Source: Paractinoplanes pyxinae
Lineage (GTDB): Bacteria; Actinomycetota; Actinomycetes; Mycobacteriales; Micromonosporaceae
NCBI RefSeq assembly: GCF_026626335.1
Contig: NZ_JAPNTZ010000019.1
Location: forward strand, 150,987 to 214,986
Reading direction: 5' to 3'
DNA length: 64,000 nucleotides
Part shown: piece by piece, positions 51,873 through 60,798 of the stretch
How the letters are laid out: each line of letters opens with the position of its first letter
Numbering within the stretch: the first letter of the stretch is position 1
The notes under the pieces: generated by a model
Told to the model about the DNA's origin: nothing
The model's database searches: none
The model's input: the letters and a program-made list of their open reading frames with translations, nothing else
Made by a program: the position numbers and the translations under genes

Positions 51873-53234
51873 TCACCGCACCGTGAAGCCCTGGCTCCGG
51901 GCGTACTCGGTAATTTGCTTCTGCAGGTCGACGGCCGCCTGCTCCCCGGTCGTCTTGCCCGCGTTGATCTTCACGATCTGCGCCTGCAACTGGGCGTAGT
52001 AGTAAACAGTGAACGGGCTGTAGACCGCGCCCTTGTACGCGTTCTCGGCCGGGATGTAGACGTCTTTGTTCGCCGTCTGCCCGCCGAAGAAGTCGACCTT
52101 CGCGTTGACGAACTCGTCCGACTTCAGCACGCCCTGGTTCAGCGGGAAGATCGTCTGCGTCTTCCAGCCGTCCTCGAGCGACGCCTCGTCGGCGTAGATG
52201 CCCATCGCCACCTTGGCCGCCAGCGCCTTGTCGGCCGCCTGGCTGGTCACCGCGAACGCCGAACCACCCCAGTTCACCGACACCGGGCTGGCCGGATCCC
52301 ACTGCGGCAGCGGCGCCACGGCGAACTTGCCCTTGTCCTTGCCGGCGCCCACACCCGACCCGGTCAGATAGCCCGGGGCCCAGGCGGCCGACACGTACGT
52401 CGCGTACTTGCCGCCCACCATGCCCGCGATGTAGTCGGTGGTGAACTGGTCCTCCTTGCCGACCAGGCCCTTCTTCACCAGCTCGCCCCAGTACGTAAGC
52501 ACGTCCTTGGTGGCCTGGTCGTCGAGCTTGACGGTGATGTTCTGCTTGTCCGCCAGGTCGTAGACGAACGGCACCGCGCCCTTCTGGATCATCAGGGCCG
52601 TGGTCACGGCGGGCACGTTGCTGCCGAAGTCGCCGAACACGGGACCGCCAGCCGCCTTCACCTTGGCCGCCTGCTGGGCGTACTCGTCCCAGGTCTTCGG
52701 AGGCGACGTGATCCCGTACTTCTTGAAGACGTCGGTGCGATAGATCAACGCCATCGGGCCGCCGTCGACCGGGATCGCGTAGACCGCCTCACCCTGCGAG
52801 ACGTCCTTCCAGGCACCCTCGCTGAAGTTCTTCTTCACGTCGTTGGCGCCGAACGGGGCCAGGTCGACCAGCGCGTCCTGAATCTCGAACCCGACCAGTT
52901 GGTCGGCCTCGAGCATGATGACGTCGGGCGCGCCCTTCTTGGCCGAGATGGCGGTCTGGAACTTCTCGTACTCGGGCTGGCCCTGACCGGCGTTCGTCCA
53001 GCACACCTGGACGTCGGTGTGCTGATTGTTGAAGTTGTCGACGACCTTGGCCATGTTCGGGTACCACGCCCACACCAGCACGCGGGGCGCGTCCTCTTTG
53101 ACGATCTTGTTCGTGCAGTTGGTGGGCTTGGCGGCAGTTCCACCACTGCCGCCGCCGTCGTCATCGCTCCCGCAGGCGGACAACCCGAGGGCGAGGGTGA
53201 AGGTGGCAAGAAGGGCGACGGGGATTCTGCGCAT
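51873..53234 (-). CDS. extracellular solute-binding lipoprotein, sugar ABC transporter
   Basis: 453 residues from ATG 53234 with GGAGG 8 bases ahead. Lipobox LSAC at 18-21 follows a typical signal sequence. The mature protein has the family-1 binding-protein pattern (PDVIMLEADQLVGFE, DGGPMALIYRTDVFKKYGI, PKTWDEYAQQAAKVKAAGG). First gene of the arabinoside operon, divergent from its LacI regulator across a palindromic operator. Confidence 0.94.
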   Translation of the reverse strand: MRRIPVALLATFTLALGLSACGSDDDGGGSGGTAAKPTNCTNKIVKEDAPRVLVWAWYPNMAKVVDNFNNQHTDVQVCWTNAGQGQPEYEKFQTAISAKKGAPDVIMLEADQLVGFEIQDALVDLAPFGANDVKKNFSEGAWKDVSQGEAVYAIPVDGGPMALIYRTDVFKKYGITSPPKTWDEYAQQAAKVKAAGGPVFGDFGSNVPAVTTALMIQKGAVPFVYDLADKQNITVKLDDQATKDVLTYWGELVKKGLVGKEDQFTTDYIAGMVGGKYATYVSAAWAPGYLTGSGVGAGKDKGKFAVAPLPQWDPASPVSVNWGGSAFAVTSQAADKALAAKVAMGIYADEASLEDGWKTQTIFPLNQGVLKSDEFVNAKVDFFGGQTANKDVYIPAENAYKGAVYSPFTVYYYAQLQAQIVKINAGKTTGEQAAVDLQKQITEYARSQGFTVR

Positions 53235-53379
53235 GAGTTTCCTGGCCTCCTGAAGCGCGCCTCTCTACGCAGCGTCACCTTCCTAGGGATGACGCCGGCC
53301 GCGGGCACGCTATGGGTGGATGCCGAGGAGGGTGAGGGGAGAGCACCGCTCGCCGGGTGACAAGGGGGTTAAAGTCTGA

Positions 53380-53393
53380 TTGCAGCGCTGCAA
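53380..53393. promoter_or_regulatory. LacI-type operator
   Basis: TTGCAGCGCTGCAA, a perfect 14-bp palindrome with the central CG step typical of LacI-family sites, between the divergent binding-protein and lacI genes. Confidence 0.75.
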
Positions 53394-53453
53394 AAGACTA
53401 TGCGCCCACCGGCCCGGCCGTGGCAAGAGGACATTCATGATCGGGAGTGATCG

Positions 53454-54473
53454 ATGCGGGAAACTACGCTGCGCGACGTCGCCGAGCTGGCCGGCGTCTC
53501 GCCGCGCACCGTCTCCAACGTGGTCAACGGCTACGCCCGGGTCACCGACACCACCCGCGAGAAGGTCGAGCGGGCCATCGCCCAGCTCGGCTACCGCCCC
53601 AACGTGCTGGCCCGCAACCTGGCCACCGGCCGCTCCGGACAGATCGTCGTCGTGGTGCCCTATCTGGACACGCCCTACTTCTCGGAGCTGCTGCAGGCGA
53701 TCATCCCGGCCGCCCGTGAGGCCGGCTACAACGTGCTGGTCGACCAGACCGACGGCGACCCGGCGCACGAGGCGTCACTGATCTCGCAGGGGGCAAGGCG
53801 GCTCCTGTTCGACGGCATGATCTTCAGTCCGCTCGGTCTCTCCCAACAAGACCTTTCCGTACGAGACCAAGCCCTCCCGCTGGTCGTGCTGGGCGAACGC
53901 ACCTCGGACGGCACGTTCGACCACGTCGGCATCGACGACATTGCAGCCTCCTCCGCCGCCGTGTCGCACCTGATCGAAATCGGCCGTACGCGCATCGCCG
54001 CCATCGGCGATCAGCCGTACCCCACCGGCGAGGCGGCCCAGCTGCGCACCCGCGGCTTCCGGGCCGCCCACGCCGCCGCCGGCCGCCCGGTCGACGAGTC
54101 GCTGATCATCGGCACGGCCCGCTTCAACCGCGTCGACGGGGCGACCGCGATGGCCGCGCTGCTGGACCGGGCCGACCCGCCCGACGCCGTCTTCTGCTAC
54201 AGCGACCTGGTCGCCTCGGGTGCCATCCACACGCTGCTGCAACGCGGCCTGCGGGTGCCCGAGGACGTGGCGATCATCGGCTACGACGACATCGAGGACG
54301 GGCGGTACGGGCGGCCGACCATCAGCACGATCTCGCCTGACAAGAAGGCCATCGCCCGGACCGCCGTTGACCGGCTCATGCTGCGCATCGGCAGCCCCGA
54401 GCCGGTGCCCGGCGTGGAACTGCGGGCCGCGCACCGGCTCATCCCCCGCGAAAGCACTCTCGGCCGGTCGTAG
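53454..54473 (+). CDS. LacI-family regulator of the arabinoside operon
   Basis: 339 residues from ATG 53454 (GGGAG ahead). N-terminal HTH TLRDVAELAGVSPRTVSNVVNGYARVT and hinge, then a periplasmic-binding-like core (VVVPYLDTPYFSELLQAI, IIGYDDIEDGRYGRPTISTI). Divergent from the ABC/GH51 operon; presumably represses it by binding the palindrome at 53380 until an arabinoside is present. Confidence 0.94.
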   Translation: MRETTLRDVAELAGVSPRTVSNVVNGYARVTDTTREKVERAIAQLGYRPNVLARNLATGRSGQIVVVVPYLDTPYFSELLQAIIPAAREAGYNVLVDQTDGDPAHEASLISQGARRLLFDGMIFSPLGLSQQDLSVRDQALPLVVLGERTSDGTFDHVGIDDIAASSAAVSHLIEIGRTRIAAIGDQPYPTGEAAQLRTRGFRAAHAAAGRPVDESLIIGTARFNRVDGATAMAALLDRADPPDAVFCYSDLVASGAIHTLLQRGLRVPEDVAIIGYDDIEDGRYGRPTISTISPDKKAIARTAVDRLMLRIGSPEPVPGVELRAAHRLIPRESTLGRS

Positions 54474-54518
54474 CCGCCGTCGCGTTGGTGTCGCCGTCCG
54501 GCACCATCGCTAAAGCAT

Positions 54519-54535
54519 CCTAGGAACCTAGGTTC
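54519..54535. promoter_or_regulatory. orphan CCTAGG double site
   Basis: CCTAGGAACCTAGGTTC, containing the perfect palindrome GAACCTAGGTTC (54524-54535), resembles the sites around 8491-8546. It lies between convergent genes; an ATG at 54538 opens a 60-codon low-complexity frame that I do not call a gene. The rest of 54474-54656 holds only the 15-bp repeats below. Confidence 0.35.
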
Positions 54536-54597
54536 ACATGTCTTGGGCGGAGCGGCACGGCCGACTCGGCTTGGCTCTGCACGTGCTGCCACGTCCT

Positions 54598-54642
54598 GGT
54601 TCGGCACGCGTCGGTTCGGCATGCGTCGGTTCGGCACGCATT
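54598..54642. repeat. three tandem 15-bp repeats
   Basis: GGTTCGGCACGCGTC, then the same with T for C at position 10, then a third ending CACGCATT. Located just after the 3' end of the methyltransferase gene. Confidence 0.85.
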
Positions 54643-54656
54643 GGCTTGGCTTGGCC

Positions 54657-55433
54657 TCACGGTTCTTTGTGCCTGGCCGCGCCGATCAGGAGGGGCCACA
54701 TCGCGCTGTGGTCGCCGTAGACGCGGGCCGCAGTATCGATTTCGGACAGCCAGGCGTCTCGCTTCTCCTCGGTGGTCAGGCCCTGCGCGATGGCCAGCGG
54801 CGCGATGCTGCGGAAGGTGGCGGCCAGCATCCCGGCCGAGTCGGCGGTCGTCCCGAGGCGGCCGGTCACGTCGGTGGCGTCGGGTGCGCCGATCCCCGCC
54901 TCGGCGAACAGCGCCGGCAGCCGCATCCCCAGCCCCACGTCGCGGCCCGCCGCCGCGTACGCGCCCAGGAACACGCGCCGCCACTCGTCCAGCACCGACG
55001 ACGGCGGGTAGCTGTCGACCACCCGCATGTCGTAGTCCTGCACCACCAGCACGCCGCCCGGCGCCACCCACCGCCACATGCGGCGCAGCACCGCGGCCGG
55101 GTCGCTCACGTGCAGCAGGATCAGCCGCCCGTACACGAGCTCGAACCCGCCGGCCGGCACCGCGTCGTCGTCCTTCTCGACGTCGGCCTGCACGAACGTG
55201 CCGGGGACGAGCGCGCCCAGCGTCGCGTCGACGTCGATCCCGGTGACCACTCCCCCGCGCGCTGCCATCAGCTCCATGGCCGCGCCGGTGCCGCAGCCCA
55301 CGTCGAGGCACCGGTCGCCCGGCGACAGCCCGGCCCGATCCAGCAGGTGCGCCGTGGCCGGCGCCCAGACCTCGGCCTGACGGCGCAACCGCTCGTACTC
55401 CTCGGCGGTCCGCCCCATCACGTAGTTGCTCAT
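54657..55433 (-). CDS. class I SAM-dependent methyltransferase
   Basis: 258 residues with GGGGA ahead of the ATG. SAM-binding motif I CLDVGCGTGAAMELM, acidic GIDVDA at the end of strand 2, QADVEKDD, then YGRLILLHVSDPAAVLRRMWRWVAPGGVLVV. UbiE/small-molecule type; the methyl acceptor is unknown. Confidence 0.9.
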   Translation of the reverse strand: MSNYVMGRTAEEYERLRRQAEVWAPATAHLLDRAGLSPGDRCLDVGCGTGAAMELMAARGGVVTGIDVDATLGALVPGTFVQADVEKDDDAVPAGGFELVYGRLILLHVSDPAAVLRRMWRWVAPGGVLVVQDYDMRVVDSYPPSSVLDEWRRVFLGAYAAAGRDVGLGMRLPALFAEAGIGAPDATDVTGRLGTTADSAGMLAATFRSIAPLAIAQGLTTEEKRDAWLSEIDTAARVYGDHSAMWPLLIGAARHKEP

Positions 55434-55445
55434 GACTTCCCCTCA

Positions 55446-55601
55446 GGTGTCTCGGTGTGCCCGCGCCCCCGCGCGAGCCTCAGATGCCGGAATGCGCCCG
55501 CGCAGCCCCGCGGGAGCCTCAGGTGTCGGAATGCGCACGCGCGGCCCTGCGCGAGCGTCGGGTTTCGGGATGCGCCCGCGCAGCTCCGCGGGGGCATCAG
55601 G
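55446..55601. repeat. 39-bp tandem repeats between the methyltransferase and LuxR genes
   Basis: Three full units at 55485-55523, 55524-55562 and 55563-55601 plus a degenerate one before them (from about 55446), each containing a GGAATGCGCCCGCGCAG-like core. The repeat can be read through in the LuxR frame (CARAAPRE-type peptide), but I place the LuxR start downstream, so 55434-55684 is repeat plus leader. The methyltransferase promoter must also lie here. Confidence 0.8.
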
Positions 55602-55684
55602 TGTCGGGCATGTGCCCTCAGGCTGGCCCCTGGGGTCCGGCGGGAGCATCGTGGAGGCGTTACCGAGATTTGGACGCCGCGACG

Positions 55685-58397
55685 ATGACCGAGCTGTGCG
55701 GACGGGATGCGGAACTGGCCGAGCTGGCCGGTCGGATCGCTGTGGGCGCCGTCGCCTCGGGGCGACTGGTGATGATCGAGGGGGACGCCGGGATCGGGAA
55801 GACCGCGCTGGCCGAGGCTGCTCTCGCCGGGGCGGCCAACGCCGGCTTAACTGTGCTGCGGGCCCGCGGCAATCCGCTCGATCAGCAGTTTCCGTTCGCC
55901 GTGGCGCGGCAGGCGTTCGCGCCCTTGCAGTCGGCTCCGGGCTGGCGCCGGCTCTGCCGGGGGCCGGCCGGGCTGGCGGCCCGCGTGCTGACCACTGGTG
56001 ACCCACCGCCGGCTAGCAACCCCGATGCCATGTACGCGGCCACGCACGGCCTGTTCTGCCTGACCACCGCCGTGGCTGCGCGCACCCCAGCCGTGCTGTT
56101 CGTCGACGACGCGCACTGGGCCGATCTGCCGTCGCAGCGCTGGCTGGCCGGGGTGGCCCGCCGGATCGACGGGCTGCCGCTGGCTCTGGTGCTCACCATG
56201 CGTACTGGGGAAAGGGTTCTCGGCGACCTGCTGGCCGGGGACGTCGTGACGCTCGGGCCGCTGGACGAGGCGGCGGCGGCCGACCTGATCCACGAGCGAC
56301 TGCCGCACGCGACACCGGAGTTCACCGCCGCCTGCCACCGGGCCAGCGGCGGTAACCCGTTCCTGCTGTGCCACACGGACGGCTTGTGCCACACGGACGG
56401 CTTGTGCCACACGGACGGCGCTCGGGAGGTGGCGCGCTGGCTGGCGTTGCGGCTGGATCGGATGCCGGACGGCTGCGCCGCGTTCGCCACCGCCCTGGCC
56501 GTTCTGGGCTCGGCGGCCCGGCTGCGGGATGCCGCCGACCTCGCCTGCCTGGGGCTGGAACGGGCCGTCGCCTGCGCCGACGCTCTGCGCATCGCGGGGC
56601 TGGTGGCGCCGGACGAGTGGGAGCCGGCCAACCCGATGATCGCCACGGCCCTGCTGCACAACCTGGGCGGCGCCGAGCGGGCCGTCTGGCACGCCCGCGC
56701 GGCCGATCTGCTGGCCGCGCGCGGGGAGGACCCGGAACGTACGGCGGTGCACCTGCTGCGGGCCGAACCGGCCGGGCGGCCCGAGGTGGTGCGGGCGTTG
56801 CGCTCGGCGGCGGCCCGGGCCACCGGTCGCGGCGCGCCCGAGATCGCCGCCACCTATCTGAGCCGCGCGCTCGACGAGGACCCGCATCCCGACCCGGCGA
56901 TCCGCCTCGAGCTGGCGCTGGCCCTGGCCGCCGTCCGCCGGGAGGGCGCCACCGCCCTCGCGCACGAGGCCGTCGCCCGCATCACCGACCCCGCGGCTCG
57001 GGCCGAGGCCGCTCTGCGCTGCGGCCGGGCCCTGGCCATCGCCGCCCACGGCGCGGCCGCCATCGCCGTGCTCCGCCTGGCGCCCGAGGACACGCCGCCG
57101 GTCACCCGGGCCCGGGTCGAGGCCGAGATCGCCGCCGCGGCCGGCCTGGACAGCCGCACCATGCCGCTGACCCACGAGTACGCCGCCCGGCAGCGCACGC
57201 AACCGTCCCCGTTGCCGTTGTGGCGAGTGATCGACGCCATCAACAACACGTTCGACGCCCAGCCGGCCGCGCGAAATCTGGACGGGTTGCGGCCCCTGCT
57301 CGAAGACGGCACCCTGGCCGCCGAGACCCGATTCCCTGCTGCCCACGCTGGCCGGCCTGACGCTGATCCTGAACGGCGAACTGGATACGGCTCGGGCCAT
57401 GAGCGAGGCCGTGGCCCGCGACGCCGGGCCGCGTGGCTGGTTGAGCACGGTGGCGCACGGCCGGTTCCTGCGCTCGCTGGCCGTGCTGCCCGCCGGTCTC
57501 GTGTCCGAGGCGGTAGCCGACGGCCGGGCCGCCGTCGACTTCAAGTTGAGCTGCGACACCCCGCCCGGCGGCCTGCTGTTCGCGCTGTGCCCGCTGCTCG
57601 ACGCGCTGCTCGAGGCGAACCGGCCGGACGACGCGGAAGCGTTGCTGCGCAACGATTTCCCGGGCGAGCCACCGCCGTACGCGCTCAGCAGCCCGATGTT
57701 CCTGCAGAGCCGGGCCCGGCTGCGCCAGGTTCAGGGCCGCACGAGCGATGCGGTCGCCGATCTGCGGGCGGCCGGGGCGATGTGGCGCGAGATGGGCGTA
57801 CGGCATCCGGCCCTGGCCACCTGGCGGGCCGACCTGGTCGCGACCGGCACCCCGACCGGCGATCTGGCCGATGAGAACCTGCGGCTGGCCGAGTCGGCCG
57901 AGGCGCCCGGTCCACTCAGTACGGCCCTGCGTGTGAAGGCGCTGGTGGCCCCGCGCGAGCAGCGGCTTCCCCTGCTGGAGCACGCGGTCAAGGTCAGCGA
58001 CGGCACGGCCGACCGGCTCGCCCACGCGCACGCGTTGATCGCCCTCGGGAGCGCGCTGCGGCGGGCCGGTCACCGCGAGGCGGCTCGCGATCCCTTGCGT
58101 ACGGCGTTGAGCCTCACCGCCCCCGCCGGCGCTCACCGCGCGGCCGCCCTGGCCACCGCGGAACTGCACGCGGCCGGCGCCCGCCCCCGCCGCCCGGCCA
58201 CCCACGGCCCCGAGTCGCTGACCACCGCCGAGCATCAGGTGGCCGGCCTGGCCGCGAGCGGGCTGACCAACCGCGAGATCGCCGCCCGCCTGATCCTGAG
58301 CCGCCGCACGGTCGAGACCCACCTGGCCCACGCCTACGCCAAGCTGGGCATCACCTCACGCCACGACCTGGATGCGGCGCTAGTGCGGCGAGGATGA
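55685..58397 (+). pseudogene. LuxR-family LAL-type ATPase regulator broken by one frameshift
   Basis: From ATG 55685 the product begins MTELCGRDAELAELAGRI with Walker A EGDAGIGKTAL and Walker B VLFVDDAHWAD, as in AAA/LAL regulators. The frame is lost near 57327-57329 (CCC in GAGACCCGATTC). Removing one C joins it to the other frame (SLLPTLAGLTLILNGELDTA), which runs through TPR-like helices to a C-terminal LuxR HTH (LTTAEHQVAGLAASGLTNREIAARL, RTVETHLAHAYAKLGI) and stops at 58397. The joined protein would be about 903 residues, the normal LAL length. The second half is also open from ATG 57399. Either a genuine inactivation or a sequencing error. Confidence 0.75.
56366..56419 (+). repeat. 18-bp in-frame tandem repeat, three copies
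   Basis: Encodes LCHTDG three times inside the LuxR-type gene, near the end of the ATPase region. The three DNA copies are nearly identical, which points to recent slippage. Confidence 0.9.
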
Positions 58398-58971
58398 CTT
58401 CTTGCGCCGCGCCGACGGTGTCCGCGTAGGACGCCGGGTCGCGCCCGATCCGCTCGGCGCCCGCCCGCATGGCCCCGGAGAGCAGCTCCACCGTGAGCGG
58501 CACGTCCCCGGCGTCGCGGAACTCCCCGCCCGCGATGCCGTCCCGCACGACGTTCTCGACCTCGGCCACCACGGCGTTGAACGGGTTGTCCGGGCCCTTG
58601 GGCACGTCGGCCACCAGCGAGCCCGCGCCGGGGCGGAACATCGGCTGCAGGGCCTGGTCGGTCGAGGCCTTCAACACGGCTTCGACGATTGCGCGCAGAC
58701 GGTCGGCGGCCGGAGCGGACCGGCGCGCGATCTCGGTGACGCCGGCCAGCATCGGGCGGCCGGCCCGCTCGGTCAGCGCCAGCACCAGCGCGCTTTTGTC
58801 CGGTGCGTAGTTGTAGAGCGTGTTGCGGGCCAGCCCGGCCCGGGCCGCGATGTGCCCCATGGTGATCGACTCGTAGTCGCGTTCGAGCAGCAACTCGCGC
58901 ATCGCCTCGGCCAGACCGGCCCACACCATCTCGTGGTGCTGCTCGATGCTGGCTCCCCGGATCCGCGGCAT
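58351..58971 (-). CDS. TetR-family regulator
   Basis: 206 residues. HTH AMRELLLERDYESITMGHIAARAGLARNTLYNYAPDKSALVLA, then a C-terminal domain of the TetR_C type. Four bases after the SnoaL-like gene, so cotranscribed; it probably binds the inverted repeat at 59426-59460. Its 3' end overlaps the LuxR gene by 47 bases, convergent. Confidence 0.92.
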   Translation of the reverse strand: MPRIRGASIEQHHEMVWAGLAEAMRELLLERDYESITMGHIAARAGLARNTLYNYAPDKSALVLALTERAGRPMLAGVTEIARRSAPAADRLRAIVEAVLKASTDQALQPMFRPGAGSLVADVPKGPDNPFNAVVAEVENVVRDGIAGGEFRDAGDVPLTVELLSGAMRAGAERIGRDPASYADTVGAAQEVILAALAPHPGRGVR

Positions 58972-58975
58972 GCCG

Positions 58976-59407
58976 TCATCCTGCCTGAGGCGCCAGGTGC
59001 GCGTTCTCCTGGTGGGCGACGGTGAGCTTCACGGTGCTCAAGCGCCACCCCTGCGGCGTGCGGACGGCCTCGTTGTCGTAGAAGCCGACCACCAGCCAGC
59101 GATCCGGGCTGTCCGCCGGCCAGTGCTCGGCCCGGACGTGCGCGTGGATCCGCGCCCGGTCGCCGTCGATCTCGACCGCGTGCCCCGTGATGGCGTGGTG
59201 GGTGGCGGTGAAGGGCGCGAACGAGGCGCGGAGTATTCCCACGTACTCGGGAAGCGGCAGGGTCATCGGCGGAATGTCGCCGACCGAGGAGAAGTCGAGC
59301 GTCACCGGGTCGGTCAGCACGCGCCCCGGCAAATCGGTGAATTCCTTGAGGTCGGCGATGTCGGCGTAGCGGGCGAACAACTCGATGATCTCGGCACGAT
59401 CGTCCAT
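58976..59407 (-). CDS. SnoaL/NTF2-like protein
   Basis: 143 residues from ATG 59407 (GAGAGGA ahead; the frame is open to 59464 but that would include the operator). NTF2-like cone: DRAEIIELFARYADIADLKEF, then TATHHAITGHAVEIDGDRARIHAHVRAEH, and GWRLSTVKLTVAHQEN. Members are small isomerases, hydrolases or binding proteins. First gene of the SnoaL-TetR operon. Confidence 0.85.
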   Translation of the reverse strand: MDDRAEIIELFARYADIADLKEFTDLPGRVLTDPVTLDFSSVGDIPPMTLPLPEYVGILRASFAPFTATHHAITGHAVEIDGDRARIHAHVRAEHWPADSPDRWLVVGFYDNEAVRTPQGWRLSTVKLTVAHQENAHLAPQAG

Positions 59408-59425
59408 GGCTGGATCCTCTCTTGG

Positions 59426-59460
59426 CGACAACCTGTCGCAAAGATTACGACGGGTTGTCG
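59426..59460. promoter_or_regulatory. TetR operator: 13-bp inverted repeat
   Basis: CGACAACCTGTCG (59426-59438) and CGACGGGTTGTCG (59448-59460) are inverted copies with one mismatch. Each arm is also palindromic at its ends (CGAC...GTCG). Located 18 bases before the SnoaL start. Confidence 0.65.
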
Positions 59461-59473
59461 TCAAAATCCAGGA

Positions 59474-59521
59474 GAGAACGGCGCCGAGCTGTTCGTGGAC
59501 GGCGGCTACATCGCCTGCTGA
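59474..59521 (+). pseudogene. 3' remnant of a short-chain dehydrogenase (SDR) gene
   Basis: The plus strand reads ENGAELFVDGGYIAC and then stops at 59519-59521. This matches the conserved SDR C-terminus (NGIELFVDGG). Nothing of the Rossmann or YxxxK region precedes it; the operator lies only 13 bases upstream. Most of an SDR gene once divergent from the SnoaL/TetR operon has probably been deleted. Confidence 0.55.
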
Positions 59522-59525
59522 GCCG

Positions 59526-60767
59526 CTACGGCGTCAGCAGCGCCTCGTTGGCCAGGAACAACGGGATGGCCCGGGCGGGTTGGGGCACCGCGTAGTGGAA
59601 GCCCATCCCCTGCCGGTAGCCGAGATCGTGCAGCATGGCCGCCTGCGGGGCGCCCTCCACGGCCTTGGCCACCGCGGTGATGCCCAGCTCGGCCGCCAGC
59701 CCGGCGATGGCCCGGGCCACGGCGGCCTGCCGGGGCGAGGTGATGATCTGCTCGGTGATCGAGCCGTGCAGCTTGATGACGTCGATCGGCGCCGAGGCCA
59801 GGGCCCGCAGCGAGGCCGGTCCGGCGCCGAAGTCGTCCAGCGACACCCGTACGCCGGAATCGCGCACGGCCCGCAACGTGCGCACGACCGCCTCCTCGGC
59901 CAGGGCCTGCTCGGTCACCTCGATGATCAGCCGGTCGGGCGCGGTGACCGTGCGGGCCACCTCCTCGGCAAAGCCGGGCTCGCGCAGCTGATGGGCCGAG
60001 ACATTGACGTACGTCTCGGGCCAGTCAGCCTCCTGCTGGCGGCACGCCTCGGCCAGCATCCAGCGCCCCAGCGGGACGATGAGCCCGCTGCGCTCGGCGA
60101 TCGGGATGAAGTCGCCCGGCATGATCGGCCCCCGGGCCGGGTGCTGCCAGCGGGCCAGCGCCTCCAGACCGGTCAGCGACCCCTCGCCGAGCCGGACGAT
60201 CGGCTGGTAGACCAGTTCGAGCTGCCCGCCGGCGACCGCGTCGTGCAGGCCCTCGAGCAGCGTCGCCTGGTCGAGGAAGCGGGCCTTCATGCCCGACTCG
60301 TAGGGCACGGGCCGCCCGTGACCGCGGGACTTGGCCGTGCGCAACGCCATCTCGGCCTTGCTCAGCAAGGCGGAACCGTTGTCGCCGGGGGCGCCGTGGG
60401 CGACGCCGAGGCTGGCCCGCGCCGAGACGGGACGCCCGCCGGAGTCGATCGGGCCGGCCAGGGCCACCCGGACCCGCTCGGCCAGCTCCTGCAGTTCAGG
60501 CGCCGAGATCTCCGGCGCCAGCACGGCGTACCGGTCCCCGCCGAGCCGCCCGACGATGCCGGTGTCACCCACGGCTTTGCGCAGTTCGACGGCCACGGCG
60601 GCCAGGATGCGGTCGCCCGCCTCGTAGCCGAGCACGTCGTTGACGCTGGCGAAGTCGTCCAGGTCGACGGCCAGCACGCCCGGTGGGGTGCCTCGCTGGA
60701 GCCCTTCGGCGGCCTCGTCGAGCCGGCGCAGGAACGCCGCCCGGTCCGCCAGATCGGTGCCGGTCAC
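59526..60767 (-). CDS. degenerate GGDEF-EAL protein, soluble
   Basis: 413 residues from GTG 60767 (GGAG ahead), no TM. The GGDEF motif reads GGDRY (RLGGDRYAVLAP), so cyclase activity is unlikely. In the EAL domain the first Glu is present (GLEALARW), as are NVSAHQL, IEVTEQAL and SLDDFGAG, but the AEGVE motif reads AKAVEG, replacing a key Glu with Lys. A c-di-GMP or GTP-binding scaffold is more likely than an enzyme. Downstream of, and same strand as, the next GGDEF-EAL gene (31 bases). Confidence 0.9.
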   Translation of the reverse strand: MTGTDLADRAAFLRRLDEAAEGLQRGTPPGVLAVDLDDFASVNDVLGYEAGDRILAAVAVELRKAVGDTGIVGRLGGDRYAVLAPEISAPELQELAERVRVALAGPIDSGGRPVSARASLGVAHGAPGDNGSALLSKAEMALRTAKSRGHGRPVPYESGMKARFLDQATLLEGLHDAVAGGQLELVYQPIVRLGEGSLTGLEALARWQHPARGPIMPGDFIPIAERSGLIVPLGRWMLAEACRQQEADWPETYVNVSAHQLREPGFAEEVARTVTAPDRLIIEVTEQALAEEAVVRTLRAVRDSGVRVSLDDFGAGPASLRALASAPIDVIKLHGSITEQIITSPRQAAVARAIAGLAAELGITAVAKAVEGAPQAAMLHDLGYRQGMGFHYAVPQPARAIPLFLANEALLTP

Positions 60768-60798
60768 AAAGCTCCGATCGGCACCCGGCCCGGCCGGC

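Noticed and set aside
54538..54720. 60-codon ORF starting 2 bases after the CCTAGG palindrome
   Set aside because: Product is encoded largely by 15-bp repeats and overlaps the 3' end of the methyltransferase gene; no coding signature, though the palindrome itself is reported.
55457..55684. N-terminal extension of the LuxR-type protein through the 39-bp repeats
   Set aside because: The added peptide is repetitive CARAAPRE-type sequence and the family starts at the CGRDAELAEL segment, so the ATG at 55685 is preferred.
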